Source: CBDDCA01 sp965218205
GTDB taxonomy: Bacteria; Spirochaetota; Spirochaetia; WTKD01; G963693115
Assembly (NCBI GenBank): GCA_965218205.1
Contig: OZ244590.1
Location: 372,001-436,000 of the forward strand
Direction: 5' to 3'
DNA: 64,000 nt
The notes under the pieces were generated by a model. It made no database searches. It had not been told where the DNA came from and saw only the letters and a program-made list of their open reading frames with translations. Below, one piece after another: positions 16,400-25,696 of the stretch. Positions within the stretch are counted from its first letter, which is position 1. Each line of letters opens with the position of its first letter. The translations under genes and the position numbers were made by a program.

Positions 16400-17698
16400 T
16401 TATATAATTGATTGCTGTGCTTGTTCGTATACTTTATGCAGTACATGAGGAATATCTTCTTCTTCTACTGAAGCAAAGGTAAAACGTAATAGGTTATCAA
16501 TTTGAATAAGTGCTATTTTTTCTTTTTCTAGTAATGTTGTACGCAATTTTTTTGCAGAAATAGTATTACAATTAAAGCTCATAAAATATCCTCCATTAAA
16601 ATGTAATGGTGTTATAGGAGAAGAGGGATATTTTTCGGTAAGTTCTTGTAGTGTTGATTTTACAATAGTATATTTTGATTTTAGATCATTAAACACGGTG
16701 GCAAGTTCTTGGGGAGTATTCTGATTTTTTAGTATATCCAGAACAAGACTTTGTGACAAACGAGAAGCACTGGTAATGGTAGATCTGATAAGCCCCATGA
16801 CTTTTTGTTCAAGAGCATGGATGATAGCATCGCTAAGCTGTGGGTTACCAAATGTGATAAAGCCAACTCGAAATCCCCATACTAATAATTCTTTTGTTGC
16901 ACCGTCTATCTTTATTGCCAAGATGTTTTCATGAAGAGATGCTAGATGAGAAAACAATGATGTTTTCATAGTATCATCGTCATAGAACATAGAAAAATAT
17001 GCGTCGTCACAGAGAATAACTATTGGTATTCCTTGTTTTGCAAATTCTGCTATAGTAGTACATATTTTTTCTGTATCTTTTTGTAATAGACATTGACCAG
17101 TAGGGTTGTTTGGAAAATTTAGCATAAGTATAATCTTTTGTTGTTTTTGTGCTACTTGTTCTAAGGTATGTTTGAAAGTATTTGCTTGAAAATGCCCTTG
17201 TGAGTCAAACATAGTACAGCGTTGTATGGTTGCTTCTCTATATGTTTCTACAATATGCTCATAATTGTCCCAAATATACTCCTGTGTTATAACTGTATCA
17301 TTTCTATTGATAAATAAGGAAGATGCTATATGAATACTATGAGTAAGTCCTGAGCTTACAATAGGAAGGCTTATATGCGATGTATTGAGAGCAGGGTTTA
17401 GTGTTAATTGATGTTGTTGCCAGCTATTGCGCAGTTCTGAAATGCCTGCCACAGGGGCGTACGCAACAATATCTTTTGCCTCCATTGATGGTATTTTTTC
17501 TTTTATAGTACTAAGCATAATAGGAGACATATGTTGTAATGCCATGCCTGCAGTGGCTTTTATACTTGCTTGCTTAGATTGTTCTGTTTGAGCTACAATG
17601 CCTTGGGGAAAATACATACGTTTTCCCAGTGAAGAAAGTAGCTTACTTGATACATGGTTTTCTAATGTTTTATTTAATGTTATTGCTATTTCGTTCAT
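16400..17698 (-). CDS. class I/II PLP-dependent aminotransferase
   Basis: The 432-residue cytosolic enzyme shows the family motifs: LNFPNNPTGQ near residue 176 (Asn binding PLP), ILCDDAYFS (the Asp pairing with the PLP pyridine), KIDGATKELLVWGFRVGF near 270 (Schiff-base Lys and active-site Arg) and a late LLRFTFASV. The N-terminal part (ALQHMSPIMLSTIKEKIP) differs from classical aspartate aminotransferases, so the amino donor is not assignable. It is transcribed divergently from the small CxxC protein gene. Confidence 0.85.
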   Translation of the reverse strand: MNEIAITLNKTLENHVSSKLLSSLGKRMYFPQGIVAQTEQSKQASIKATAGMALQHMSPIMLSTIKEKIPSMEAKDIVAYAPVAGISELRNSWQQHQLTLNPALNTSHISLPIVSSGLTHSIHIASSLFINRNDTVITQEYIWDNYEHIVETYREATIQRCTMFDSQGHFQANTFKHTLEQVAQKQQKIILMLNFPNNPTGQCLLQKDTEKICTTIAEFAKQGIPIVILCDDAYFSMFYDDDTMKTSLFSHLASLHENILAIKIDGATKELLVWGFRVGFITFGNPQLSDAIIHALEQKVMGLIRSTITSASRLSQSLVLDILKNQNTPQELATVFNDLKSKYTIVKSTLQELTEKYPSSPITPLHFNGGYFMSFNCNTISAKKLRTTLLEKEKIALIQIDNLLRFTFASVEEEDIPHVLHKVYEQAQQSII

Positions 17699-17730
17699 AT
17701 AGTTTTCCTTTCTATATTATAATTGATTAT

Positions 17731-17937
17731 GTGAATTCACAAAAGCCAAATTGCTTACAGTGTATGTATTTTAGGGTAACTTGGGATAAAGCATTTCCTC
17801 GTAGTTGTGCAAAGTTTAATTTCAAGTGCAAAGAATTTCCTTCGGAAGTAGTATTAAGAAGTTCGGGACAGCCATGCCCTTTTTTTGTGCAAAAGTTTAT
17901 GAATGCTTCTCATACACATCCCAAGCATGAAGAATAA
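17731..17937 (+). CDS. 68-residue Cys-rich conserved small protein
   Basis: A GTG at 17731 opens NSQKPNCLQCMYFRVTWDK, then PRSCAKFNFKCKEFPS and SSGQPCPFF. The spaced cysteines (CxxC, then single Cys, then CPFF) and the TWD...PSxVV...SSG pattern match a small uncharacterised family sometimes labelled uracil-DNA-glycosylase-like in databases (from memory). It probably binds a metal. Its last 41 bases overlap the 3' end of galE on the other strand. No good ribosome site is seen, so GTG is chosen by homology to the pattern. Confidence 0.65.
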   Translation: MNSQKPNCLQCMYFRVTWDKAFPRSCAKFNFKCKEFPSEVVLRSSGQPCPFFVQKFMNASHTHPKHEE

Positions 17938-18883
17938 TATCCTCAATATCATATTGCGGTGTCCAATGTAACATTTTTTTTGCTAATACTGATTTTGCGT
18001 ATAACGATTCTACATCGCCTTTACGACGTTCACTAAAATTCATAGGGATATTTCTCTGTGATACTTTTACTGTCATATCATATACTTCTTTTGTTGAAAA
18101 TCCTTTTCCTGTTCCTAAGTTGAGTTCTATTGATTTTTGTTTCTCTTCCAAATATTGCAGAGAGAGAACATGTGCTTGTGCAAGATCACTTACGTGAATG
18201 TAGTCTCTGATACAAGTTCCATCAGGAGTATTATAATCGTTGCCAAATATATTAAATTTTTTTCTTTTTTTTAGGGCAGTTTCAAGAATAACAGGAATAA
18301 GATTTTCAGGTTTTTGTTCTATGATGCCCCAATCTACCTTTGGTTCATGCCCTGCTGCATTAAAATAACGTAATGCAGAGTAATAAAATGGAGGATTTTC
18401 GCTTTTTGAATACCAATAAAGAAGTTTTTCAATGATGAGTTTTGTTTCTCCATAATAGTTAACAGGAAACTTTACGTGTTCTTCATCAATAGGGAGATAA
18501 TGTGGAGTACCAAATACTGCAGCACTAGAAGAAAATACAAAATATGAAATGCCATGTTGCAACATTGCATTGAGGATGTTTATAGTTCCTAGTATATTTG
18601 TATTAGTGTACTCTTGTATATGACTAAATGAAGTGCTTACTGATTTTAAGGCAGCAAGATGAATAATAGCATCAGGATTAAATGATTTTATTGCTTTGTG
18701 TATAGCATTTGTATCACATATATCTTCTTTTACAAATTTTGTTTTGTTTAGGAGAGATGTTTTTATTCCATTTGATAAATTATCATATACCATTACTTGA
18801 TAATTATGTTTGAGTAAAGAATATACCACATGGGTACCAATATACCCTGCTCCACCCGTTACTAATACTTTAGCTATGCTCAT
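17897..18883 (-). CDS. galE: UDP-glucose 4-epimerase
   Basis: The 328-residue short-chain dehydrogenase-type enzyme has the NAD-binding VTGGAGYIGTHVVYSLL at residues 8-24, the catalytic SSSAAVFG Ser region and the YYGETKLIIEKLL Tyr/Lys pair near residue 148. RYFNAAGHEP and DYNTPDGTCIRDYIHV are characteristic of GalE. It interconverts UDP-glucose and UDP-galactose for surface glycans. It lies 22 bases downstream of fabH, apparently in one transcript. Confidence 0.93.
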   Translation of the reverse strand: MSIAKVLVTGGAGYIGTHVVYSLLKHNYQVMVYDNLSNGIKTSLLNKTKFVKEDICDTNAIHKAIKSFNPDAIIHLAALKSVSTSFSHIQEYTNTNILGTINILNAMLQHGISYFVFSSSAAVFGTPHYLPIDEEHVKFPVNYYGETKLIIEKLLYWYSKSENPPFYYSALRYFNAAGHEPKVDWGIIEQKPENLIPVILETALKKRKKFNIFGNDYNTPDGTCIRDYIHVSDLAQAHVLSLQYLEEKQKSIELNLGTGKGFSTKEVYDMTVKVSQRNIPMNFSERRKGDVESLYAKSVLAKKMLHWTPQYDIEDIILHAWDVYEKHS

Positions 18884-18905
18884 GTTTGTTTACCTCTTTT
18901 TTTTG

Positions 18906-19892
18906 TTACCATTCTAATAATATACCTCCACAAGTAAGTCCTGCACCAAAGCCTACTAACAGTATTTTCATGCCTCGTTTTATTGTGTCTTGATCTAAGG
19001 CTCCTGATAATGCAATAGGAATAGATGCAGCAGATGTGTTTGCATATTTGTCTATATTGATAATTACTTTTTCCATAGGAAAGCCAATTTTTTGCATACC
19101 TTTTTGTAGCATTTTTAAGTTTGCTTGGTGAGGAATAATATAATCTATAGTGTTAAGAGTAAGATGGCTTTTCTCTATAATGCTATGGATAGTGGTTTCT
19201 AACATTTTAAGTGCGATTTGGTACACTTTTCTGCCGTCCATAGAGAGAGCTGATGGTGTTGTAGCTCCTTGATGAATATTTCTATGAGCACTTCCCCCTT
19301 GTTCTCGTATGAGAGAAGAGTACTCTTGGGGAGCTGTCATAAGATGACGAGAGATAATATTACTAGACCCAGAGAATTTAGAGCTTATGATTGATGCTCC
19401 TGCACCATCACCAAACAGAATGCATGTTGTTCTATCTTTCCAATCAATAATGGAAGAAAAAATTTCAGTTCCGACAACGAGTGCAGTATCTACCATTCCA
19501 GAAGAAATAGCATCTATTGCAGTAGAACACCCAAAAATAAACCCAGAGCAAGCAGCAGTAATATCAAAAGAAAAGCAGTGTTCAATGTCAAGTTTGTGTT
19601 GTAACACGCATGCTGTTGCAGGAAAACTTAAATAATCAGGAGTAGAAGTAGCGACTACGATCATTTGAATATCATCTTTGCTGATATTTGCATGTTGTAT
19701 TGCTTTTAATGTGGCATGATATGCAAGGTCTGAGGCTGCAGTATTAGAATCTGCTATATATCGTGTTTTAATGCCAGTATGTTCTTGTATCCATTCATCG
19801 GAAGTATCTATTTCTTGTGCAATATCATTATTAGATACCTTTCTCAATGGGGTAAAGGATGCAGTAGAGAGAAAACGAATATTACTATTCAT
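18906..19892 (-). CDS. fabH: beta-ketoacyl-ACP synthase III
   Basis: The 328-residue enzyme starts fatty-acid synthesis by condensing acetyl-CoA with malonyl-ACP. The triad is visible: Cys in DITAACSGFIFG near residue 113, His in IIPHQANLKM near 253 and Asn in DKYANTSAASIPIAL near 284. DEWIQEHTGIKTRY near residue 30 is the usual FabH start region. A promoter with a short leader precedes it. Confidence 0.95.
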   Translation of the reverse strand: MNSNIRFLSTASFTPLRKVSNNDIAQEIDTSDEWIQEHTGIKTRYIADSNTAASDLAYHATLKAIQHANISKDDIQMIVVATSTPDYLSFPATACVLQHKLDIEHCFSFDITAACSGFIFGCSTAIDAISSGMVDTALVVGTEIFSSIIDWKDRTTCILFGDGAGASIISSKFSGSSNIISRHLMTAPQEYSSLIREQGGSAHRNIHQGATTPSALSMDGRKVYQIALKMLETTIHSIIEKSHLTLNTIDYIIPHQANLKMLQKGMQKIGFPMEKVIINIDKYANTSAASIPIALSGALDQDTIKRGMKILLVGFGAGLTCGGILLEW

Positions 19893-19907
19893 AGCGTACC
19901 ATTGACT

Positions 19908-19937
19908 ATTATAGTGTATTTTTTATATTATTGTCTA
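19908..19937 (-). promoter_or_regulatory. promoter of fabH-galE
   Basis: On the minus strand TAGACA (19937-19932) and TATAAT (19913-19908) are 18 bp apart. Transcription would begin near 19901, leaving a leader of only about nine bases before the fabH ATG. Confidence 0.6.
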
Positions 19938-20063
19938 GCTTTTTGTTTCGTTTAGTGGGGATTAAAATCATTGAAGAAGTAGTATATTCTCAAAAGAAAA
20001 TAAAAAATACAGTATAGAGTGTGAAAAAATTCTATCCACAATACGGAATAAAGCGATAATTGT

Positions 20064-21350
20064 CTAATGTCTTCGTAATAATTTTAGACTGGGAATATTG
20101 CGTACATTTCTTGCAGGAATCCATGAGGCAAATACAGAAAGTACTAATACCAGTGTGATGATAGTAATGAGATTTGCAGGATACAGCTTAAACTCAATTT
20201 CTGTAAGATAGAACTCAGGGTTTAGTATGGAAATAGGATGATCAAATCCAAGTAATGTTCTAATACCGTTGATACTTATATCTATGATTTTTACAAGGTA
20301 GTTTACTTGAGAGGCAAGAAAAGTGCCAATGATACAGCCCACGATAGCCCCTACAAAACTGTTGATGAGGCCTTGTAGTATAATTTGTTGTTCTATTTTT
20401 GCAGGATTAGCACCAATAGCTTTTAATGTGGCAATTTCAATTTCTAAATCTATGACCCTCATTCCTATTGCTGATGATAATGTGATGACTGCCAATAGTA
20501 CTGCAATGAGCATAGCAATAAATAAGAGAGATTTTGTGCTTAAAAAGAGAGAAAATTTACTTTGGTTTAATTCAAACCAAGTATAGGTAGTACCATTGTC
20601 CGAGACAAGTCTTTCTATTTCCTGTAACATTCTTTCTCCTCTGTCTCTGTGATATTTGCTTTTTTGTACCAATGAATTTCTAAAGATAAATGGATCTTCT
20701 ACTTTGATACCAATGTCCCATACTTGTTCTTGAGTGAGCAATAAAGATTGTAGCGTATCACTTTTCATGAACACCCAGCTTTTGTCGAGTTCTTCGTATC
20801 CTGTGCTTACTATGCCCGTTATTTTAGCACGAGAGATTCTTGGAAGTCGATCTTCTCCCTTAAAGTTAGAAGTTAAAAAAAGTACTGTATCGCCTACAGA
20901 TACTTGTAGTTGTTTTGAAATGGCACTGCCAATGATAATAGAGTTTTTCTCTTCTAAATGTGTGCTGCCTTCTATGAGTGTAAGATAGGTGTGTATTCCT
21001 TGTTCTTCAAAAAAACGTTCTGTTACTCCACGAAAAGTAACTCCTATTTTTTTATTGTTATTCTGTAGTATTCCTACTCCTTTTAGTTCTTGATACGCAA
21101 ATGTTATATATGGTTCTTGTTGCAGTGTACGGGTAAGGGTAGTTACGGTGGAAGGCTCTGTGGTGTTTACTTTTACTCGTACATGAGCACTGTCTGTTTC
21201 GATAATTCTGCGAGAGATTCCTTCTATCATGCTATCAGCTATTTGCTGTACCATTACAAGTGGAATGATCGCTATAGCAATAATGATCCATACTGAACTG
21301 TTTTTTGTAAATGAGGTAGCCCATATTTTTTTGAAAAATGAATATTTCAT
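20064..21350 (-). CDS. lolE: lipoprotein-releasing ABC permease, LolE-like
   Basis: The 428-residue protein has the FtsX/MacB-type layout: an N-terminal helix (about 19-40), a large periplasmic domain (ETDSAHVRVKV, FLTSNFKGEDR) and three C-terminal helices (about 275-300, 330-350, 395-415). LKAIGANPAKIEQQIILQGL is the coupling loop. Its start overlaps the ATPase stop as ATGA. The order permease-ATPase-permease matches lolC-lolD-lolE, which extracts lipoproteins from the inner membrane. Given the many lipoproteins here this is likely, although another FtsX-type exporter remains possible. Confidence 0.8.
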   Translation of the reverse strand: MKYSFFKKIWATSFTKNSSVWIIIAIAIIPLVMVQQIADSMIEGISRRIIETDSAHVRVKVNTTEPSTVTTLTRTLQQEPYITFAYQELKGVGILQNNNKKIGVTFRGVTERFFEEQGIHTYLTLIEGSTHLEEKNSIIIGSAISKQLQVSVGDTVLFLTSNFKGEDRLPRISRAKITGIVSTGYEELDKSWVFMKSDTLQSLLLTQEQVWDIGIKVEDPFIFRNSLVQKSKYHRDRGERMLQEIERLVSDNGTTYTWFELNQSKFSLFLSTKSLLFIAMLIAVLLAVITLSSAIGMRVIDLEIEIATLKAIGANPAKIEQQIILQGLINSFVGAIVGCIIGTFLASQVNYLVKIIDISINGIRTLLGFDHPISILNPEFYLTEIEFKLYPANLITIITLVLVLSVFASWIPARNVRNIPSLKLLRRH

Positions 21351-22087
21351 GGCATAAATTTTTTATTGATTATTTTTCCATTTAGTTTTCCATCAAGCAT
21401 ATGACAGTGAATGTCTGCAATAGAAAGAAAATCTTTGTCATGTGTTGCTACAATTAATGTTGTATTTTGGAAACTGACAAGTTCACTGAGAATATCACGT
21501 ATCATTGTTGAGTTTTTTGAATCTAATGCTCCTGTTGGTTCATCTGCAAGTACTAAGGTAGGATTTGTTATTAAGGCACGTGCTATTGAAGTTCGTTGAC
21601 ATTCTCCTCCAGATAGTTGGGAAGGATAGTGATTTGCTCTCTGTTTGATGCCAATTTTATATAACATTTCGTTTGCAATGGGGATAGCTTTGTCTTTTTT
21701 TTCTCCTAACATAAGGAGGGGTATCATAACATTTTCAAGAGCAGTAAGATCCGATAAAAGATAGTGATATTGAAAAACAAAACCAATATGTTTAAGTCGA
21801 AAAGCGGCTTTCTTTTTTTCATCTAAATCACTGATAATGGTATCGTTGATGATTATTTGTCCTTCATCAATGGTGTCTAGCCCTGCTATAGTACTCAATA
21901 GTGTTGTTTTTCCTGATCCACTTTCTCCAGTAATGATTGTTTTTGTTCCTGTAAATAGTCTTGTGGATATTTTGTCAATAACGGTAATCGTTAATTTTTC
22001 TTTTTGAAATGATTTTTTCACTGCAAGCAATTTAAGAATTGTCTCAGGAGAATTATTGTGTGATGTTTGAAGATTGTATTTATTCAT
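21347..22087 (-). CDS. lolD: lipoprotein-releasing ABC ATPase LolD
   Basis: The 246-residue ATPase has Walker A GESGSGKTTLLS near residue 55, the Q-loop GFVFQYHYLLSDLTALENV, signature LSGGECQRTSIARAL near 159, and Walker B VLADEPTGALDSKNS. FQYHYLL...ALENV is characteristic of the LolD/MacB subfamily. The start overlaps the upstream permease gene and the end overlaps the downstream one. Confidence 0.9.
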   Translation of the reverse strand: MNKYNLQTSHNNSPETILKLLAVKKSFQKEKLTITVIDKISTRLFTGTKTIITGESGSGKTTLLSTIAGLDTIDEGQIIINDTIISDLDEKKKAAFRLKHIGFVFQYHYLLSDLTALENVMIPLLMLGEKKDKAIPIANEMLYKIGIKQRANHYPSQLSGGECQRTSIARALITNPTLVLADEPTGALDSKNSTMIRDILSELVSFQNTTLIVATHDKDFLSIADIHCHMLDGKLNGKIINKKFMP

Positions 22088-23273
22088 AGCGAATTATTTG
22101 TGAAGGAGATATTTTGTTTACTGATTTTACTATACTAATACTTGTAAGAAATAACAAGAAGAGTGTAAATACTGTTGTGTATATTATATCTGTTATACTG
22201 GATACGACAATAGTGCTGGTATCGACATCTATGTATAAACGAAAGGCTTGAGCTAACCATTGAGAAATATAAGAGAAATAGTGGAGAAACAATAATCCTA
22301 AGAAGATTCCTATTGTACACCCTAGAATACCAACAACAACTGTTTCTCCTATAAACCAGTTTTGTATGTGTTTTCTATTACTCCCAATAGTTCTTAATGC
22401 TACAATTTCTTCTCGTTTTCGGTTAATTCTTCGTAACATAGAAAATCGAAAATGTAAAATAATAACACAGAAAATTGCCGCTAACATGAGAAATAGCATA
22501 ATTTTTTCTGTTCTTAGTGCAATATAAAATGAGTTATTGCTTTCTTCCCAAGTACTAATGTTGCTCAGTACCGTCTCAAGATTGTTTCGTACAGTATTGT
22601 TTTTCTTTGCTCGTATACCAAAGCTGACTGTAGTTGGTGATTGTTTTTGTTGTGTAAGGTAGTATTGTAATGGAAGAAATATCCAATGTGCGTTATATTT
22701 TTGTGTTATTGAAAAAATATCGGAAATAAGTATATCAAATTGTACGGGAACAAATCCAAGTGTTTCTCCAGGAACTGTGATATTGACTTTGTCATCACGT
22801 TGGATAATAAGTTGTTTTGAAATAGTATATCCTATAAGAGCAGAGGATGTTTCTTCGTAGGCGTATTGAGGGTATTTGTTATGTAAGAGTTTCATTTTAG
22901 TAAATAATTCTTTGTCTTTCAAAAATGAGTTAAAATCAGCGGCACGAATATTTACTACATGAGAGCGTCCTTGATGTTCTAAAATAGCAAATTGATCTAT
23001 AAATGCAGTGGCATATGTTACTCCTTCTATGCTTAAAATTTCTTTTGTTATATCTGCTATATTTTTGCTGTCATCTATAACGATAGAACCTCGGTAATCG
23101 TATGTTTCAACAAGTATGAGTTTTTCTATAAGTAATGCCTGCATGCCGTTCATGATGCCTGATATGGAAATAATACTAAATATTCCTATTGCTATACCTA
23201 TGATCGTTAAAATAAGTGAGATATTCTGTTTTCTTATTCGAAAAATAGAGCGAAAAGCTAAAAAAAATGTCAT
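22080..23273 (-). CDS. lolC: lipoprotein-releasing ABC permease, LolC-like
   Basis: The 397-residue protein has an N-terminal helix (about 16-38, LILTIIGIAIGIFSIISISG), a periplasmic domain and three C-terminal helices. VALRTIGSNRKHIQNWFIGETVVVGI is the cytoplasmic coupling region. It is the first gene of the lolCDE-like operon and starts 18 bases after the repeat-protein gene, so the operon may be co-transcribed with ftsY. Confidence 0.8.
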   Translation of the reverse strand: MTFFLAFRSIFRIRKQNISLILTIIGIAIGIFSIISISGIMNGMQALLIEKLILVETYDYRGSIVIDDSKNIADITKEILSIEGVTYATAFIDQFAILEHQGRSHVVNIRAADFNSFLKDKELFTKMKLLHNKYPQYAYEETSSALIGYTISKQLIIQRDDKVNITVPGETLGFVPVQFDILISDIFSITQKYNAHWIFLPLQYYLTQQKQSPTTVSFGIRAKKNNTVRNNLETVLSNISTWEESNNSFYIALRTEKIMLFLMLAAIFCVIILHFRFSMLRRINRKREEIVALRTIGSNRKHIQNWFIGETVVVGILGCTIGIFLGLLFLHYFSYISQWLAQAFRLYIDVDTSTIVVSSITDIIYTTVFTLFLLFLTSISIVKSVNKISPSQIIRYE

Positions 23274-23291
23274 ATATTATAGTTCGTACTT

Positions 23292-24800
23292 TTACTGGCG
23301 AATTTCAGCTACTCTTCCATTTTTAAGTACTTCTTCTTTTATTTTACTATTTTCTTGATAATATATTTTTAATATTGGTTCATTCTTAAAATAGAAAATT
23401 TCTTGTTTTTCTTCGTTATTACTGTACACAACTTCGTATTCTAATTCGCCATTCAAGTAGTATTTTTCTTTTGTCAGTACTCCTTCATCATTATACTGAG
23501 AGATAGTGATGCGCTCGTTTAGTATATCTCTATTTCTTACTCCTGTAGTTTCTCCTCTCTCATTGTAACGAAAATTTTCTTCATACAATAAATCAAGCTC
23601 TTGTTCTTTTGGTAATGGCCCTAGTACTGAGTCTTGAGCAACTGTTATAGTGGTGTTAGGGTCTATCGTTTGGGTATCTGTGGGTATAGTATCAGAGTCT
23701 CTAATAGAGTATACTTTTTTTAATGTTATTTTACCATTACGGTAATTATTTTCTGTGTATAATTTCTGTGTATACTCTACTTCAATCTTTGAAATAAGAG
23801 TGCCTTTTTTTGTATACTGATTACGTTCATCGTATTCTATTTTGCCAATTCGATTGCGAATTTGTTTTTCTGATAAATCTCCTCCTAATGTATAGCGAAG
23901 TACATAGGATGATCCATCTTTATCTTGATAAAATACTTCTTTTAATCCACCAGTTGAGAAATAGTAGATAAAACGTTCAATAGTGCCATTGACATGATTT
24001 CGTATAAGGCGTTGTAATGCTCCTTTACTTGTGTATACATATTGTTCTGTAAACAGCTTTTTTCTTGTAGTATTGAATCGAAATTGATTTTCTTTTCTTT
24101 TGTTTTCATCAAGAATGGCTATGTCTATGAAAAGAGGAATACTGTTTTTGGTATCTTCTATAGACGGGATAATTTGAGGATATTGTATAGGATCAGGATT
24201 TTCATAATCTTCTTCGGGTATCTCCTGTTGTGCTTGTTGCTCTATAGGGGGGGGCTCTACCGTTTCTGTTATTTCTAAAGAAGAGGGGAGTAACGATTCA
24301 AAGGCTTCTTTATCGGGAGGGAGTGCTTCTGTTGTTGTATTGTTTTGAGGGCTTACTTTCCTGAGATCAAAGTAAGGAACAAAGCGTACATCGAGTATTT
24401 GGTAGCTAAGTCCTCCAGTGATTCGTAAAAATAATTTTCCTTTTGTTGCTACATTAGTGTTTGGATCTGTAAATATATATTCAAAATAGGTAGTGTCTTG
24501 TTCGTCTAGGTATTTAACACGGGCATCTATGGCATTAAATCCTAAATATTGTGTAATTGATTTTGTTTCTTCTAACCAAATTTCATAGGTTTGTGGAGCA
24601 AATGGAACATATGGGTACTGTAAAAAATATTCATTTATAAAGAATGGTCCTACGATGTTTTTAAATGGATAGATAGTATTTTTTGCAGAGAGTGTATTAT
24701 ATGGTAGGAAAGTCATACAGAGCAATATCAGTGTTATAAAACGCAGTATATGAGAAGGTGTTTGTATGGCTGTATGCTTGCGTTTGTTCTGTCTGTTCAT
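23292..24800 (-). CDS. exported repeat protein (MORN/YwqK-like repeats)
   Basis: From ATG 24800, 17 bases after ftsY, the protein is 502 residues; an upstream in-frame start would run through ftsY. It has an N-terminal hydrophobic signal (RFITLILLCMTFLPYNTLSA). The C-terminal half carries short repeats of the form Y-x-x-G-x-L-x-x-x-x-x-Y (FYYFSTGGLKEVFYQ, QYNDEGVLTKEKYYLNGE). They resemble the YwqK/MORN-like repeats of bacterial surface or effector proteins. A Pro/Gln/Glu-rich linker lies near 180-215. Role unknown. It sits between ftsY and lolCDE and may be periplasmic. Confidence 0.7.
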   Translation of the reverse strand: MNRQNKRKHTAIQTPSHILRFITLILLCMTFLPYNTLSAKNTIYPFKNIVGPFFINEYFLQYPYVPFAPQTYEIWLEETKSITQYLGFNAIDARVKYLDEQDTTYFEYIFTDPNTNVATKGKLFLRITGGLSYQILDVRFVPYFDLRKVSPQNNTTTEALPPDKEAFESLLPSSLEITETVEPPPIEQQAQQEIPEEDYENPDPIQYPQIIPSIEDTKNSIPLFIDIAILDENKRKENQFRFNTTRKKLFTEQYVYTSKGALQRLIRNHVNGTIERFIYYFSTGGLKEVFYQDKDGSSYVLRYTLGGDLSEKQIRNRIGKIEYDERNQYTKKGTLISKIEVEYTQKLYTENNYRNGKITLKKVYSIRDSDTIPTDTQTIDPNTTITVAQDSVLGPLPKEQELDLLYEENFRYNERGETTGVRNRDILNERITISQYNDEGVLTKEKYYLNGELEYEVVYSNNEEKQEIFYFKNEPILKIYYQENSKIKEEVLKNGRVAEIRQ

Positions 24801-24816
24801 ATATATTTTTGGTATT

Positions 24817-25686
24817 TTATTGTGAAACAAAGTCATGTAAAAAATCCTCTTTATTGAATGCTTGTAAGTCTTGGTATTTTTCCCCCGTCCCAAGAAATGC
24901 ACAAGGGAGCTTTGTTTTGTAGCTAATGCTTGGTAAGGCACCTCCTTTTGTGCTTCCATCATATTTTGTGAGAATGGTAGCTTGTATAGGGAGGCAGGAC
25001 ATAAAGTCTTCTGTCTGTGTAACAGTGTTGAGTCCACTGTTTCCATCAAGCGTGATAAATACTCTTATGTGTTCTTCGGGGACTAATTTGAGACATACAC
25101 GATAATTTTTTTCTAACTGTTGCATGAGATCATCTCTTGTGTGCATACGTCCTGCAGTGTCAATGAGTATTTTTTTTATATTTTTTGCTTTTGCATGGGT
25201 GATTCCATCAAAAATTACCGCTGAAGGATCGGCTCCTTGTGTCTGTTTTATAATATTGATATTGAGATTGTTAGCGTGAGTATGTAGTTGTTCTATGGCT
25301 CCTGCTCTAAATGTGTCTGCTGCACAAAATAATAAAGATTGGGGAGTAAGTGAATAGTGGTGCATATAGGTATATGCAAGTTTTGCTGTAGTGGTGGTTT
25401 TTCCTACCCCGTTTATTCCTACCATAAGCACCACTTCAAGATGATTGTCATGAACAGATTCTGATAGTGAATATTCTTTTAGTATGGGTCTCATGAAATT
25501 TTTTACTACTTGAGTAATTTTTTCTTGAGGATCTTTGCCTAATACGGTGTTACTCAGTTGGTCAACAAGCTCATATGTGAGAGTAGGGGCAAGCCCTGCT
25601 TCTAATAATGTGTCTTCTATATCTTCTATGTTTTTCTTTGTTTCTGAGCTTTGAAAGAGAGAAATAATTTTAGAAAAAAATCCCAT
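24817..25686 (-). CDS. ftsY: signal recognition particle receptor FtsY
   Basis: ATG 25686 gives MGFFSKIISLFQ and 289 residues, essentially the NG GTPase module without the long acidic A domain of enterobacteria. Motifs are G1 GINGVGKTTTTAKLAY near 92, DTFRAGAIEQL, G3 DTAGRMHTRDDLM, G4 TKYDGSTKGGALPS and the end FLGTGEKYQDLQAF. It docks ribosome-SRP complexes at the membrane. An upstream start at 25746 would overlap the PEGA gene and is less likely. Confidence 0.93.
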   Translation of the reverse strand: MGFFSKIISLFQSSETKKNIEDIEDTLLEAGLAPTLTYELVDQLSNTVLGKDPQEKITQVVKNFMRPILKEYSLSESVHDNHLEVVLMVGINGVGKTTTTAKLAYTYMHHYSLTPQSLLFCAADTFRAGAIEQLHTHANNLNINIIKQTQGADPSAVIFDGITHAKAKNIKKILIDTAGRMHTRDDLMQQLEKNYRVCLKLVPEEHIRVFITLDGNSGLNTVTQTEDFMSCLPIQATILTKYDGSTKGGALPSISYKTKLPCAFLGTGEKYQDLQAFNKEDFLHDFVSQ

Positions 25687-25696
25687 AGCTATACTC

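Noticed and set aside
20032..20040. DnaA-box-like CTATCCACA near the lolE end
   Set aside because: A single imperfect box with no AT-rich unwinding region, no cluster and no dnaA or dnaN nearby does not support an origin.
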